This document shows positions 1-8,055 of a stretch of DNA of 16,119 bases, one piece after another. The stretch's first letter is position 1, and the number at the start of each line of letters is the position of its first letter. Source of the stretch: Atribacterota bacterium (GTDB taxonomy: Bacteria > Atribacterota > Phoenicimicrobiia > Phoenicimicrobiales > Phoenicimicrobiaceae); the NCBI GenBank assembly GCA_030666935.1, contig DAOUWX010000019.1:1-16119 (forward strand), written 5' to 3'. The notes beneath the pieces are model-generated. The model did no database searches, had not been told where the DNA came from, and saw only the letters and a list, made by a program, of their open reading frames with translations. The translations under genes were made by a program, and so were the position numbers.

Positions 1-1174
1 GATCAATTGCCGGCTGATTCATGCGCGCCAATCTTTTAATTGGAGTTCCAAATAAGGCGTTTGAGTTTTTTAGATACTGGTAACTTTCTTTGCCCAATAA
101 GGCGAAGTCCAGTTCACCGCTTTTACTTCCCCGGCCGGAATTATGCATAAAATCAAGCCATACCCTGCGATTATTGATAACCGTTTCATTGTAAACAAGA
201 ATATCGATCAGCGAAGAACCAAAACCATGAATCTTTTTCGGGTCAAAAGGCCACTGGTATCCTTTTAAAAAAATTGCATCGAGCATGGTTCCTGGATCTT
301 TAAAATAGTCCTCGAGTAACTCCCGCTCATCACTACCATCCTGTTCTGTTGATATATAACGGGGTAGCACCTGTTGATATGTGCCGGAGAGGTTCCAACG
401 AAATTGTATTGACGCAATCCCGTACTGCGATTCGGTTAAGTTTTTTCCCCAAGCTCCGGCCTCAAAAGCCAGCCCGGTCGCACCGATCTGACTCTTCGGA
501 TAGGAAGATGTAGCATATATACCCGCAGGGCCGCCCGTAGCATAAATGATATTAGTACAGTTAAAAAGAACATATCTCTTCTCTTCGGCTTCGGGTTCAT
601 TCAGATTCAATGTTATTAGACCTATGGCTTTGTTCTTTTGCGAGTCTGTAAAGAGTCCTATAACCTGATAACCATCAAATATTGTAATACCTTTAATTTT
701 AATCTGCTCTTCTAGTTTTTCAGTCATACATTTGGATGTTAGCGGGCCAATTGATGTAGCTCTCTGCCGCGGATCGTGATCTGTTTTGTATCCAACAAAT
801 TCGCCATAACTGTTATGAGGGAAGGGAACGCCAATATCAACAAGATGATAGAAGGACTGCGCAGATAGAGCGGCTTCAACCAGTGCAATATCTCCATCCA
901 TACAACCTCCATCATATAGGGTTTTTGCCATCTCATAAACGGAATCAGCGACTTCACCGGCCAATGTCAGTTTATAATAAGTCTGCTTATCAGAGCCAGT
1001 ATTTCTTGACGTACCTTTATTCAGTCCTTCAGTAATAATTGCAATATCTTTTTGTCCCAGGGAATATAATCTGTCTGCTGCATTGAAACCGGCTGCACCG
1101 GAACCAACAACTACAGTGTTCAATGAACATACTTCCAGGTGTATGCCGTTCCATCTAACCTGTTCTCTTCGCAT
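1..1174 (-). CDS. FAD-dependent oxidoreductase, fumarate reductase/succinate dehydrogenase flavoprotein-like (partial, 3' end outside window)
   Basis: The frame is open from an ATG at 1174 to base 1 (391 codons), so the C-terminus is missing. The dinucleotide-binding motif VVVGSGAAGFNAADRL lies near residues 21-36, followed by GTSRNTGSDKQTYYK near residue 54 and a second FAD-contact segment, IIYATGGPAGIYATS, near residue 210. This order fits the FAD_binding_2 fold of fumarate reductase-like flavoproteins, which move hydride between FAD and a carboxylate or enone-type substrate. I see no signal peptide, so a cytoplasmic location is inferred. The start is well supported: GAGGAGG ends 8 bases before the ATG and is made by the last codons of the upstream SDR gene, only 3 bases away, so the two genes are probably translationally coupled. 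The substrate is unknown. Oxidation or reduction of an imported acid is the likely role. Confidence 0.85.
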   Translation of the reverse strand, partial: MRREQVRWNGIHLEVCSLNTVVVGSGAAGFNAADRLYSLGQKDIAIITEGLNKGTSRNTGSDKQTYYKLTLAGEVADSVYEMAKTLYDGGCMDGDIALVEAALSAQSFYHLVDIGVPFPHNSYGEFVGYKTDHDPRQRATSIGPLTSKCMTEKLEEQIKIKGITIFDGYQVIGLFTDSQKNKAIGLITLNLNEPEAEEKRYVLFNCTNIIYATGGPAGIYATSSYPKSQIGATGLAFEAGAWGKNLTESQYGIASIQFRWNLSGTYQQVLPRYISTEQDGSDERELLEDYFKDPGTMLDAIFLKGYQWPFDPKKIHGFGSSLIDILVYNETVINNRRVWLDFMHNSGRGSKSGELDFALLGKESYQYLKNSNALFGTPIKRLARMNQPAID

Positions 1175-1177
1175 GGT

Positions 1178-1957
1178 TTACAACCTCCTCAGGTGAAATC
1201 CACCATCAACATTAACAACCTCACCCGTTGAGAAGTTCAACTTACCTGAACAAAATACCGACACTGCCTGAGCAATATCCTGGGGATATCCCCAGCGTTT
1301 TATCGGAGTCAGACCTTCACCAATTAATTTGTTATACTTGTCCTTTACTACCTTAGTCATATCAGTATAGATAATACCAGGCCGTATCTCATAAACATTA
1401 ATACTGTATTCGGAAAGCCGGTCGGCAAAAAGTTTAGTTATCATGCTAATCCCGGCCTTAGAGATACAGTATTCTCCCCTTGCTGGTGTTGATGCATAAG
1501 AGGATAGTGAACTTATATTGATAATTTTAGGTTCGAAATCAGAGTCCTCCACCACTTGCCGGACCATTATATTCGCGATAGCCTGGGTTAAAAAGAAAGT
1601 TCCCTTGAGATTGATATTCATCACAAAATCAAAGCTTTCCTCTGTTGTTTCCAGGATATCCATTCTTATCCTGGGAGCAACTCCGGCATTATTTACTAAA
1701 ATATCAATCCTCCCGTACTCTTTCATAACCCGCTTACAGAAGTTGCAGCGGTCTTTACTCTGGGCAAGGTCTCCCTGAAAATAAAATATCGGTTGACCTT
1801 CTTTTTTAAGCTCTTTTATATTTTTTTCAGCTTTTTTTGGCTCCAGAATATCAAATATGGCTATAGCACAGCCATCTTTCGCGAGCTGTAAAGCAACACC
1901 ATGCCCAATTCCTCGGGCTGCTCCTGTAACAACAGCGACCTTCTGCTCAATCATCAT
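1178..1957 (-). CDS. Short-chain dehydrogenase/reductase (SDR family)
   Basis: This is a classical SDR of 259 residues, a normal length. The cofactor motif TGAARGIG is at 11-18, NNAG at 89-92, the structural Asn in MNINLKG at 115, the catalytic Ser at about 149-150 and the YxxxK pair at Tyr163/Lys167, so all catalytic residues are present. Asp36 at the end of the second beta strand suggests NAD(H) rather than NADP(H). The sequence resembles the FabG/gluconate- and polyol-dehydrogenase branch, which interconverts an alcohol and a ketone; the substrate cannot be read from sequence. Two adjacent ATG codons (1957 and 1954) follow AAAAGGAG. The gene sits between the old-yellow-enzyme gene and the FAD oxidoreductase and is almost certainly co-transcribed with the latter. 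A role in oxidising or reducing a keto group of the imported acid is inferred. Confidence 0.9.
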   Translation of the reverse strand: MMIEQKVAVVTGAARGIGHGVALQLAKDGCAIAIFDILEPKKAEKNIKELKKEGQPIFYFQGDLAQSKDRCNFCKRVMKEYGRIDILVNNAGVAPRIRMDILETTEESFDFVMNINLKGTFFLTQAIANIMVRQVVEDSDFEPKIINISSLSSYASTPARGEYCISKAGISMITKLFADRLSEYSINVYEIRPGIIYTDMTKVVKDKYNKLIGEGLTPIKRWGYPQDIAQAVSVFCSGKLNFSTGEVVNVDGGFHLRRL

Positions 1958-2199
1958 ATCTCCACACTCCTTTTAACAGGGTTTATAATGTATTTAAAGT
2001 TTAAAAAGTCTCTCACTGGATAAAGAAAAAGCTCGATTTATCTATTCATAGCTTCAGTATGAAATAAAAGTCAAATAGAAATCAAATTTAAGTACTTAAA
2101 CTCTTATAATGTCATCCGGTAGGTGCAATAAACATATATTATAAATCTCCAGTTTTCCTGTTATTTTAAACAACTGTTTTTTATTTGTATTTGCTGAAT
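1958..2199. other. Intergenic region between OYE and SDR genes
   Basis: This 242-base AT-rich gap is the widest in the transporter-redox part of the locus. A minus-strand TATAAT is at 2138-2143, but no convincing -35 lies 16-19 bases upstream of it. No hairpin followed by a T-run was found. It may hold a secondary promoter for the SDR and FAD genes, but that is not demonstrated. Confidence 0.3.
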
Positions 2200-3564
2200 T
2201 TATCTATTTTTTGACACTGCTGATGCCTCTTTGTACACATTGGCATAGAGGTCAGCATCACGGACAACACAGCCTGTTTTTGAACCCCAAATCATAAGCT
2301 GGGAACACTTGCTACAGGCAGTACAACACTTTTTAGGGTCAAGTTTACCCTTTTCCATAAGATCTCTGGCAAAATACGGATAGGCAAAAGCCTGTCTACC
2401 AAATCCGGCTAAAGTATGTCTTCCGGCCATAATGTTGGCAGCTGCAGCTGCTCCGCCAAACTGCTTTAACCAGCTGTATCCACTTCCCACCACAGGTAAT
2501 TTAGGAAATTCTTGTTGCATATCTTCTGCAAGCATAAATAACCGCTCAATCCCTTTTAAGGGATGTTCTGGTTGTTCATAACCTTTATTAACCGGCTGAT
2601 TATAGGGTCTGGTAATATGTGAGTGATAATACGGGGTACTGGCGGAAGTATTGAGTATGGCCAGACCTAATTCTTGTAGTTCTTTTACTAGTCTTTTTGG
2701 TTCTGTAAGATCGACCTTAGCAGCTTCCCCTTTTACACCTTGATTAACTCCCCAGGAATTTTCTGTATTTACAGCGTCAAAAATATTTAATCTTACTCCG
2801 ATAATTAACTCCGGGGCTTCTTCTCTAATCCGTTCTATTATCTCTTTTAGAAATCGTGTCCTATTTTCATAAGAACCACCATATTTCCCTGAACGGTTTC
2901 TAGCACCAAGCAGCTCTGATATCAGGTATTTATGACATGACTTTACATCAACTGCATCAAAACCAGCTATATAAGCCAACTTAGCAGCTTCAACGAAATT
3001 ATTTTGAATCTGATTCAGTTCTTTATCTGTTAGGACAGAATAACTTTCATCTATGCCAACAACTTTATCAAAAACAGGATCGTGGACAACAATCAAGGGT
3101 TTCCTGAAACCATCTGATTGGCTAAATCTACCCGAATGGGTTATCTGCAGAACACAGAAGGGTTCATGATTATCTCCAAATTCTCCTCTTGCTGTTTCTT
3201 TTGTTATCTTTACCAGTTCAGAAAAACTCGATTCAGTTTTTTTATTTAAAATCACCTGGTGTGGATTGGTTCGGCCATCAGCTTGAACAGCTGTCGCTTC
3301 AAACCAGATTAAACCAGCCCCTCCCCTGGCATATCTCTTATATCTTCTAAAAGTCAGCTCACCCGGAGCACCATGGTCATTGCTATCAAAACCCTCCATA
3401 GGCTGGATGACAAACCTATTGGGAACCATCCTTCCATTAATCTCTAAATTCTTACTTAATACGCTTAAATCCTCTGAAAAACTGATATTTATATTATTTT
3501 GCAGACAGTCTTTTTTTATGTCTTCCAGAGTTTTATAATTAAATTTTACTGACATTATCATCAT
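2200..3564 (-). CDS. Old yellow enzyme family NADH:flavin oxidoreductase with C-terminal [4Fe-4S] motif
   Basis: This is an FMN TIM-barrel protein of 454 residues. Visible family segments are QPMEGFD near 55, QITHSGR at 140-146, a substrate-site stretch VDVKSCHKYLISELL at 206-220, YGGSYENR at 228-235, the FMN-phosphate region VVGSGYSWL near 358 and AGFGRQAFAYP near 386. Cysteines 414, 417, 420 and 432 (CxxCxxC-x11-C) match the [4Fe-4S] ligand pattern of the trimethylamine dehydrogenase, 2,4-dienoyl-CoA reductase and BaiCD/BaiH branch. Those enzymes carry a further FAD/NAD domain of roughly 200 residues, but this protein ends about 20 residues after the last cysteine. The usual HxxH of the substrate pocket reads KxxH (Lys208, His211). 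The start is uncertain: ATG codons lie at 3564, 3561 and 3555, with only a weak GAG upstream. The tctA stop is 14 bases away, so they share an operon. Reduction of an activated C=C bond is likely, on an unknown substrate. Confidence 0.88.
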   Translation of the reverse strand: MMIMSVKFNYKTLEDIKKDCLQNNINISFSEDLSVLSKNLEINGRMVPNRFVIQPMEGFDSNDHGAPGELTFRRYKRYARGGAGLIWFEATAVQADGRTNPHQVILNKKTESSFSELVKITKETARGEFGDNHEPFCVLQITHSGRFSQSDGFRKPLIVVHDPVFDKVVGIDESYSVLTDKELNQIQNNFVEAAKLAYIAGFDAVDVKSCHKYLISELLGARNRSGKYGGSYENRTRFLKEIIERIREEAPELIIGVRLNIFDAVNTENSWGVNQGVKGEAAKVDLTEPKRLVKELQELGLAILNTSASTPYYHSHITRPYNQPVNKGYEQPEHPLKGIERLFMLAEDMQQEFPKLPVVGSGYSWLKQFGGAAAAANIMAGRHTLAGFGRQAFAYPYFARDLMEKGKLDPKKCCTACSKCSQLMIWGSKTGCVVRDADLYANVYKEASAVSKNR

Positions 3565-3578
3565 CTCAATTTATTCTT

Positions 3579-5069
3579 TTATCGACTGGTTTTTACTTTA
3601 GACCAGATATAGGGCCCAAACAGAATAAAAACTACTGAAATTAAAAAAAACAAGCTAATAGGCCTGGTTATATAAGTTGACCAATTACCATCAGATAACA
3701 ATACAGCCCTGCGTAAATTAGTCTCAAAAATTGGCCCCAATATTAAACCTAATATTATTGGAGCAGGTGAAAAAGATAATTTCCTTAATATGAAACCGAT
3801 AACACCGCTAATTATTAAAATCCATATATCAAATATCGAGTTATTAATTGCGTATGACCCTATAAGACAGAAAACTAAAATAGCAGGAATTAAATAATTC
3901 TTGGGAAATGTAATCAATCGGGCAAAGTATTTTGCACCCAAAAGCCCAATTATCAGCATAAAAACAACAGATAGTAATAGGCTAATATAAATAGATGAAA
4001 CAAAAGGCATCTGCTGCTGAAACAATATCGGTCCGGGTCTAAGACCTTGAATTATTAATCCGCCCATCAAAACAGCTGTCATAGGATCACCAGGAATTCC
4101 GAGGGTTAACATGGGAATTAAAGCCCCGCCTGTACTTGCATTATTAGCTGCTTCCGGAGCAGCAACACCATCAATTATTCCTGTGCCTAACAAATGGCTC
4201 CTTTTAGAGAACCTCTTCTCTTGTCCATAGGCAACTAAAGAAGCAATAGACCCTCCGGCTGCAGGTATTGCACCTACAATAACTCCTATAACAGAAGATC
4301 TTAATATAGAAGGCGTCAGTCTTTTAAATTCTGATAAAGGGGGAATTAAGTTCTTTAGAGTTTGCCAAACAATCTTTATGTGTTGTTGTTCAGAGATTTG
4401 AATAAACATCTCTGCTAAACCATAAACTCCGATCATAACCGGGATTACGCTAACACCGTCAATTAGCTCAGCCCGTGAAAAAATAAATCTAGGAAAAGCA
4501 GTAATTGGATCCATGCCAACTACACCAATAATTAGACCTAGCACTCCCCCTATTAAACCCTTTATTAATGAGCCGGGAGAGATAACTGCAATGATACTTA
4601 AACCAATTAATGTTACTCCGACATATTCTTCTGCACTAAATTTTAATGCGATACTTGCAATAAACGGAGCGGCAATAACCAGAATAAATACACTAAATAA
4701 CCCCCCGAAAGCAGATGAAACAGTTGCTACACCGATTGCCTCCCCTGCTCTTCCTTTTTTACAAAGGGGGTATCCATCGAATACCGTAGCTATCGCAGAG
4801 GGAGTACCCGGAATGTTTATAAGAATCGCCGAAACAGACCCACCGTATACAGCCCCTGTATAGATTCCAAGCAAAAAAGCAAATGAAAGCACAGCATCCA
4901 CCCCGAAGGTAAAGGGGATAAAGATAGCAATAGTCATTGTAGCTGTTAACCCTGGTAATGCCCCGAAAATTATACCTACAAGAACACCAAAAGCAGATGC
5001 TACAAACATCAATGGGTTAGTAAAAAAATGTAATCCTTCAAGATACAGATCAAATGCAAATAACTCCAC
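3579..5069 (-). CDS. tctA: Tripartite tricarboxylate transporter large permease subunit TctA
   Basis: This is a 496-residue integral membrane protein of typical TctA length with about a dozen hydrophobic segments. The family signatures are clear: GALPGLTATM near residue 37, GIYTGAVYGGSVSAILIN and PGTPSAIATVFDGYPL in the first half, and the inverted-repeat counterpart GAIPAAGGSIASLVAYG with LTLGIPGDPMTAVLMGG in the second half. TctA is the large membrane component that moves the carboxylate delivered by TctC, driven by an ion gradient. The start is GTG at 5069, placed 8 bases after GAGGTG. The tctB stop lies 42 bases upstream and the next gene follows after 14 bases, so it is in the middle of an operon. 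Family substrates include citrate, dicarboxylates and sugar acids. The sugar-acid kinase and aldolase nearby make a sugar acid plausible here. Confidence 0.96.
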   Translation of the reverse strand: MELFAFDLYLEGLHFFTNPLMFVASAFGVLVGIIFGALPGLTATMTIAIFIPFTFGVDAVLSFAFLLGIYTGAVYGGSVSAILINIPGTPSAIATVFDGYPLCKKGRAGEAIGVATVSSAFGGLFSVFILVIAAPFIASIALKFSAEEYVGVTLIGLSIIAVISPGSLIKGLIGGVLGLIIGVVGMDPITAFPRFIFSRAELIDGVSVIPVMIGVYGLAEMFIQISEQQHIKIVWQTLKNLIPPLSEFKRLTPSILRSSVIGVIVGAIPAAGGSIASLVAYGQEKRFSKRSHLLGTGIIDGVAAPEAANNASTGGALIPMLTLGIPGDPMTAVLMGGLIIQGLRPGPILFQQQMPFVSSIYISLLLSVVFMLIIGLLGAKYFARLITFPKNYLIPAILVFCLIGSYAINNSIFDIWILIISGVIGFILRKLSFSPAPIILGLILGPIFETNLRRAVLLSDGNWSTYITRPISLFFLISVVFILFGPYIWSKVKTSR

Positions 5070-5111
5070 GAAACTTCACCTCATAGCACTAAATTAATAC
5101 GATTTACTTAA

Positions 5112-5585
5112 TTAAAACAAATATCCCGTGGGAAAAGGAATTTTGATAAAAACCTTAAATACCAGAAATATAATAGCAGTTATACCTGTAGAAACAAGTA
5201 AAATACTTGTTAAGCCAAACTTCTCTTTATCAGATAGGCAATATACCAACATGACTATAAAAATAAAAGTTGCTACTACAAAACCTAAACTACTTAATAA
5301 AAATGGATAAATAATTAACATTCCCAGAGCAATAAAAAAGAGAAATAATGCACTCTTTGTAGTCCAAAACTTATTGCTTTTTTGGTTTTCCGAGGTTTTT
5401 CTTAAAGAAACAACTAGTAAAAGAAGGGCAAGAATTCCAAGGATCACTGCAAGTAGTTGAGGATAAAAACCAGCATTTAACACTTTTACTCTACCCTCGC
5501 GAACCGGGAAAGTCCCTGACTGAAAATATAAAACCCCGGAAAAAATTAATAAACAAATACTGGTTATAATATCGCTTTTTTTCAA
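5112..5585 (-). CDS. tctB: Tripartite tricarboxylate transporter small membrane subunit TctB
   Basis: This is a small hydrophobic protein with about four membrane segments and the family's AGFYPQLLA element after the first one. The reading frame can be opened further, to a GTG at 5666, but that would add a basic, cysteine-rich stretch (LRIFQGRRTNSRCSLC) unlike any TctB and would put the start inside a strong hairpin loop. I prefer the TTG at 5585: AGAAGGAG stands 10 bases upstream and the protein then begins (M)KKSDIITSICLL, the usual TctB opening, giving 157 residues. TctB forms the membrane complex with TctA; its precise role is poorly defined. It lies between tctC and tctA, the conventional C-B-A order. 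Confidence 0.93.
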   Translation of the reverse strand: MKKSDIITSICLLIFSGVLYFQSGTFPVREGRVKVLNAGFYPQLLAVILGILALLLLVVSLRKTSENQKSNKFWTTKSALFLFFIALGMLIIYPFLLSSLGFVVATFIFIVMLVYCLSDKEKFGLTSILLVSTGITAIIFLVFKVFIKIPFPTGYLF

Positions 5586-5637
5586 TGAAATAGCTCTCCT
5601 TCTGCAAAGCGGAATACATAAAGAACATCTACTGTTA

Positions 5638-5689
5638 GTTCTCCTTCCCTGGAAAATCCTCAACACAGAACCTTCCTGGGAAGGAGAAC
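5638..5689 (-). other. Intercistronic stem-loop between tctC and tctB
   Basis: GTTCTCCTTCCC (5638-5649) and GGGAAGGAGAAC (5678-5689) form a perfect 12-bp inverted repeat. After one mismatch it continues for about four more pairs and closes an 18-base loop. There is no following T-run on the minus strand, so it is not a standard intrinsic terminator. By analogy with other transporter operons, it may protect the tctC message and lower expression of tctB and tctA relative to the binding protein. Confidence 0.6.
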
Positions 5690-5772
5690 GCCAATCTCAA
5701 TACTCTATAAGCGCCAACCGACTCCTCCTATTTAAAATAATTATAAATTGAGCCGGTAAAGATAGCACTATT

Positions 5773-6750
5773 TTAATCATCAACAAATTCTATGCCAAGT
5801 TCATTAACCAAGTAGTCAAGTGAGTCCTCAGTATCTTTGATTTTTTTAGCAAACTCTTCTGCATTAAGATAAACTGGTTGGAAACCTGCACCTATTAGGA
5901 AATTCCTGATCTCAGGATCCTGCAGGGCCTCACCTATGCCTTCTTCCAATACTTTAATTTGTTCTTTTGTTATTCCTTTAGGAGCAACAAAACCCGAATA
6001 ATTACCCATTACCACATCTATTCCCAGTTCTTTTAAAGTAGGTACATCCGGAAAATCAGGATGTCTTTCGTTAGAAGCTATCGCTAACATTCTCAATTTT
6101 CCAGCCTCTATATGAGGTGCTACATCGGGAAGTGGAATATTTGTTGAATCTACATGCCCTCCTAAAAGGGCAACAACTGCTTCAGCATAAGCCACGTAAG
6201 GTATGTGGTTGAGTTCTATGCCAGCTTTATCCTCAAATACAATCGCACTAATATGAGCGCTTGCTCCGATTCCAGAATTGGAATTCTTTATTTCTCCAGG
6301 ATTTGCCTTTGCATAAGATACGTATTCTTCCAGAGTTTTCCATGGGCTATCTGCATTGACAGTTACTGTTGCCGGTATAGTAATTGCCTGAGCAAGCGGT
6401 TCAACATTTTCCATCTTAGGATAAACCGGAGACACGTATTGAGCTGAAACAGTAGACATAGAAGTAGTGCCAAATACATAACCATCAGCTACAGCATTTT
6501 CGATAAGAAGCGATCCTATAATTCCGCTCCCACCAGGTTTATTTTCAACTACAAAAGGCACATCAAAATAATCCTCCAGCCATTTTGCAATAGGTCTTGT
6601 TAAAACATCGGTCATGCCACCAACAGACCAAGGAATTATTATCTTGACGCTTCTTTCAGGATATGCAGCAAATACTGTCCCAGCCGCGCTCAACATTATC
6701 GCGAAAACTAATAATACTATTAAAGAATTTTTCATTCTTTTCGTATTCAT
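5773..6750 (-). CDS. tctC: Tripartite tricarboxylate transporter substrate-binding protein TctC (Bug family)
   Basis: This is a 325-residue Bug/TctC-type receptor of normal length. The N-terminus is a Sec signal peptide: basic MNTKRMK, a hydrophobic core, then VFA-AYP at about 26-31 for signal peptidase I. No lipobox cysteine is present, so the mature protein should be free in a periplasm. The mature part starts with YPERSVKIIIPWSVGGMTD, the segment that carries the first ligand-binding loop of the family, followed by KPGGSGIIG and SGIGASAHIS motifs typical of the carboxylate-contact region. It captures the substrate and presents it to TctA/TctB. ATG 6750 follows GGAGG by 7 bases. A long upstream gap (225 bases) and the hairpin downstream suggest it may be expressed more strongly than its partners. 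Confidence 0.95.
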   Translation of the reverse strand: MNTKRMKNSLIVLLVFAIMLSAAGTVFAAYPERSVKIIIPWSVGGMTDVLTRPIAKWLEDYFDVPFVVENKPGGSGIIGSLLIENAVADGYVFGTTSMSTVSAQYVSPVYPKMENVEPLAQAITIPATVTVNADSPWKTLEEYVSYAKANPGEIKNSNSGIGASAHISAIVFEDKAGIELNHIPYVAYAEAVVALLGGHVDSTNIPLPDVAPHIEAGKLRMLAIASNERHPDFPDVPTLKELGIDVVMGNYSGFVAPKGITKEQIKVLEEGIGEALQDPEIRNFLIGAGFQPVYLNAEEFAKKIKDTEDSLDYLVNELGIEFVDD

Positions 6751-6794
6751 TTTTATTCCTCCATTTTATTATTTTTTCTTACTTTTCTTTTACT

Positions 6795-6832
6795 ATTATA
6801 CATTATATTCTATTTTATCATTAATCACCCCC
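6795..6832 (-). promoter_or_regulatory. tctC leader: near-perfect Shine-Dalgarno with a three-codon ORF and two TATAAT boxes
   Basis: On the minus strand AAAGGGGGTGAT, close to a full anti-SD complement, precedes ATG ATA AAA TAG (6821 to 6810), a three-codon frame. Two TATAAT hexamers follow (6802-6807 and 6795-6800), neither with a good -35. The block lies 45-80 bases upstream of the tctC start. It may be a leader peptide, the scar of a deleted gene, or a weak promoter; nothing distinguishes these. Confidence 0.3.
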
Positions 6833-6975
6833 TTTTTTTTAGCATATTTAATCTTGCCCAGTTAGAAGTTACATGATTAAAGTCACAAGGAATCATTTGC
6901 TTGAGACAAGAATTTGCTGCCCATGTACAACAGTAAGCTAATAAAAACTCAATTTTTTTGGTTTCAGTAATACTA

Positions 6976-8004
6976 CTATCTTTGCACTCTGCCTGATGTT
7001 GCTCCTCCCGCTAAATTTTCTACCTCTTCAACTGAAAGTAAAGGCAGATCACCGGGAATAGAATGCATAAGGCAAGATGCTGCTACTGCAAATTCCAGGG
7101 ACGCTTTATCATTAGGCAAGTTATTAATACCGTAAATTAAACCTGAGGCAAAAGTATCTCCTCCTCCTACCCTATCTACAATATTATGAATTTCATACTT
7201 TTTTGAAATAAGAAACTCCTCCCGATTATTAAGCACCGCTGACCATCCGTTGTTGTTTGCAGAATGGCTTTCCCTTAAGCTTATGGCAATTTTTTTAATA
7301 TTGGAATATAAACCAAGAACTTTATCAGTCAATTCTCTATATCTTTCTGTTTGAAGTCTTCCTGACTCTACATCCACATCCACTTTAATCTCAAGAGACT
7401 TCTGGCAGTCTTCTTCGTTTCCCATGACAATATCAGCATATTTAACCAATTCACTCATTACCTCAGGGGCAGACTTTCCATATTTCCATAAATTTTTTCT
7501 AAAGTTAAGATCACAGGAGACAGTAATACCTTTTTCTCTGGCTTTTTTCACTGCCTCTAGAGAAAGCTCTGAGGCCGAAAGAGAAATGGCTGGAGTAATA
7601 CCAGAAATATGAAACCAACTTGCTCCGTCAAATACCTTATCCCAATTAATATCTCCAGGTTTTGTCTCGGCTATAGCTGAATGAGAACGATCGTAAATAA
7701 CCTTGGACGGTCTCTGATTGGCTCCAGCCTCTAAAAAATAGATACCCAATCTGTTCCCTTTTCTCACGATAAGCGAAGTATCTACGCCCTGTCTTCTTAA
7801 TTCTCCAATACAAGCATCTCCAATTGAGTTATTAGGAACTACAGAAACATAGGCAACGTTTAAACCAAATCGGGCCAAACCCACCGCTACATTTGCTTCC
7901 CCTCCTCCAAAAGTAGCCTCCAGGAGAGGGCTCTGAAAAAATCTTTCCCAATTTGGTGGTTTAAGCCGTAACATTATTTCCCCAAAAGTAATATATTTTT
8001 TCAC
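6976..8004 (-). CDS. kdgK: 2-keto-3-deoxygluconate kinase (PfkB/ribokinase family)
   Basis: This is a 342-residue PfkB-family sugar kinase. GGGEANVAVGLARFG at 33-47 is the sugar-binding N-terminal signature. DLNFRKNLW at 165-173 is typical of 2-keto-3-deoxygluconate kinases. VGGGDTFASGLIYG at 279-292 is the second PfkB signature with the catalytic base Asp283. The enzyme is expected to phosphorylate 2-keto-3-deoxygluconate with ATP to give KDPG, the substrate of the aldolase encoded two genes upstream, which strengthens the assignment over a fructokinase. The start is GTG 8004, after GGAAGG. The preceding SCP2-DUF523 gene ends about 50 bases away. The C-terminal tail after residue 330 has no recognisable features. 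Confidence 0.92.
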   Translation of the reverse strand: MKKYITFGEIMLRLKPPNWERFFQSPLLEATFGGGEANVAVGLARFGLNVAYVSVVPNNSIGDACIGELRRQGVDTSLIVRKGNRLGIYFLEAGANQRPSKVIYDRSHSAIAETKPGDINWDKVFDGASWFHISGITPAISLSASELSLEAVKKAREKGITVSCDLNFRKNLWKYGKSAPEVMSELVKYADIVMGNEEDCQKSLEIKVDVDVESGRLQTERYRELTDKVLGLYSNIKKIAISLRESHSANNNGWSAVLNNREEFLISKKYEIHNIVDRVGGGDTFASGLIYGINNLPNDKASLEFAVAASCLMHSIPGDLPLLSVEEVENLAGGATSGRVQR

Positions 8005-8020
8005 TTTTCCTTCCTTTTTA

Positions 8021-8055
8021 AAAATTATTTTTACACAAGATGAACAGCAAATCCT
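8021..8055 (-). repeat. 35-bp direct repeat, copy A: relic of an aldolase-VOC 3' end
   Basis: This copy matches 8956-8990 at 33 of 35 positions. On the minus strand it reads GFAVHLV followed by TAA, the counterpart of the GFAIHLVQK that ends the aldolase fusion gene. Here it lies between the stop of the SCP2-DUF523 gene and the kdgK ribosome-binding site and is not part of any complete gene. Confidence 0.8.

Noticed and set aside
739..957. Minus-strand frame of 72 codons
   Set aside because: It is out of frame inside the FAD oxidoreductase gene, which is continuous across this stretch.
2138..2166. Promoter for the SDR gene
   Set aside because: A TATAAT is present but the -35 position reads AAATAA, far from consensus.
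4513..4863. Plus-strand open frame of 116 codons
   Set aside because: It lies antisense inside tctA, which is a clear family member, and its protein has no recognisable feature.
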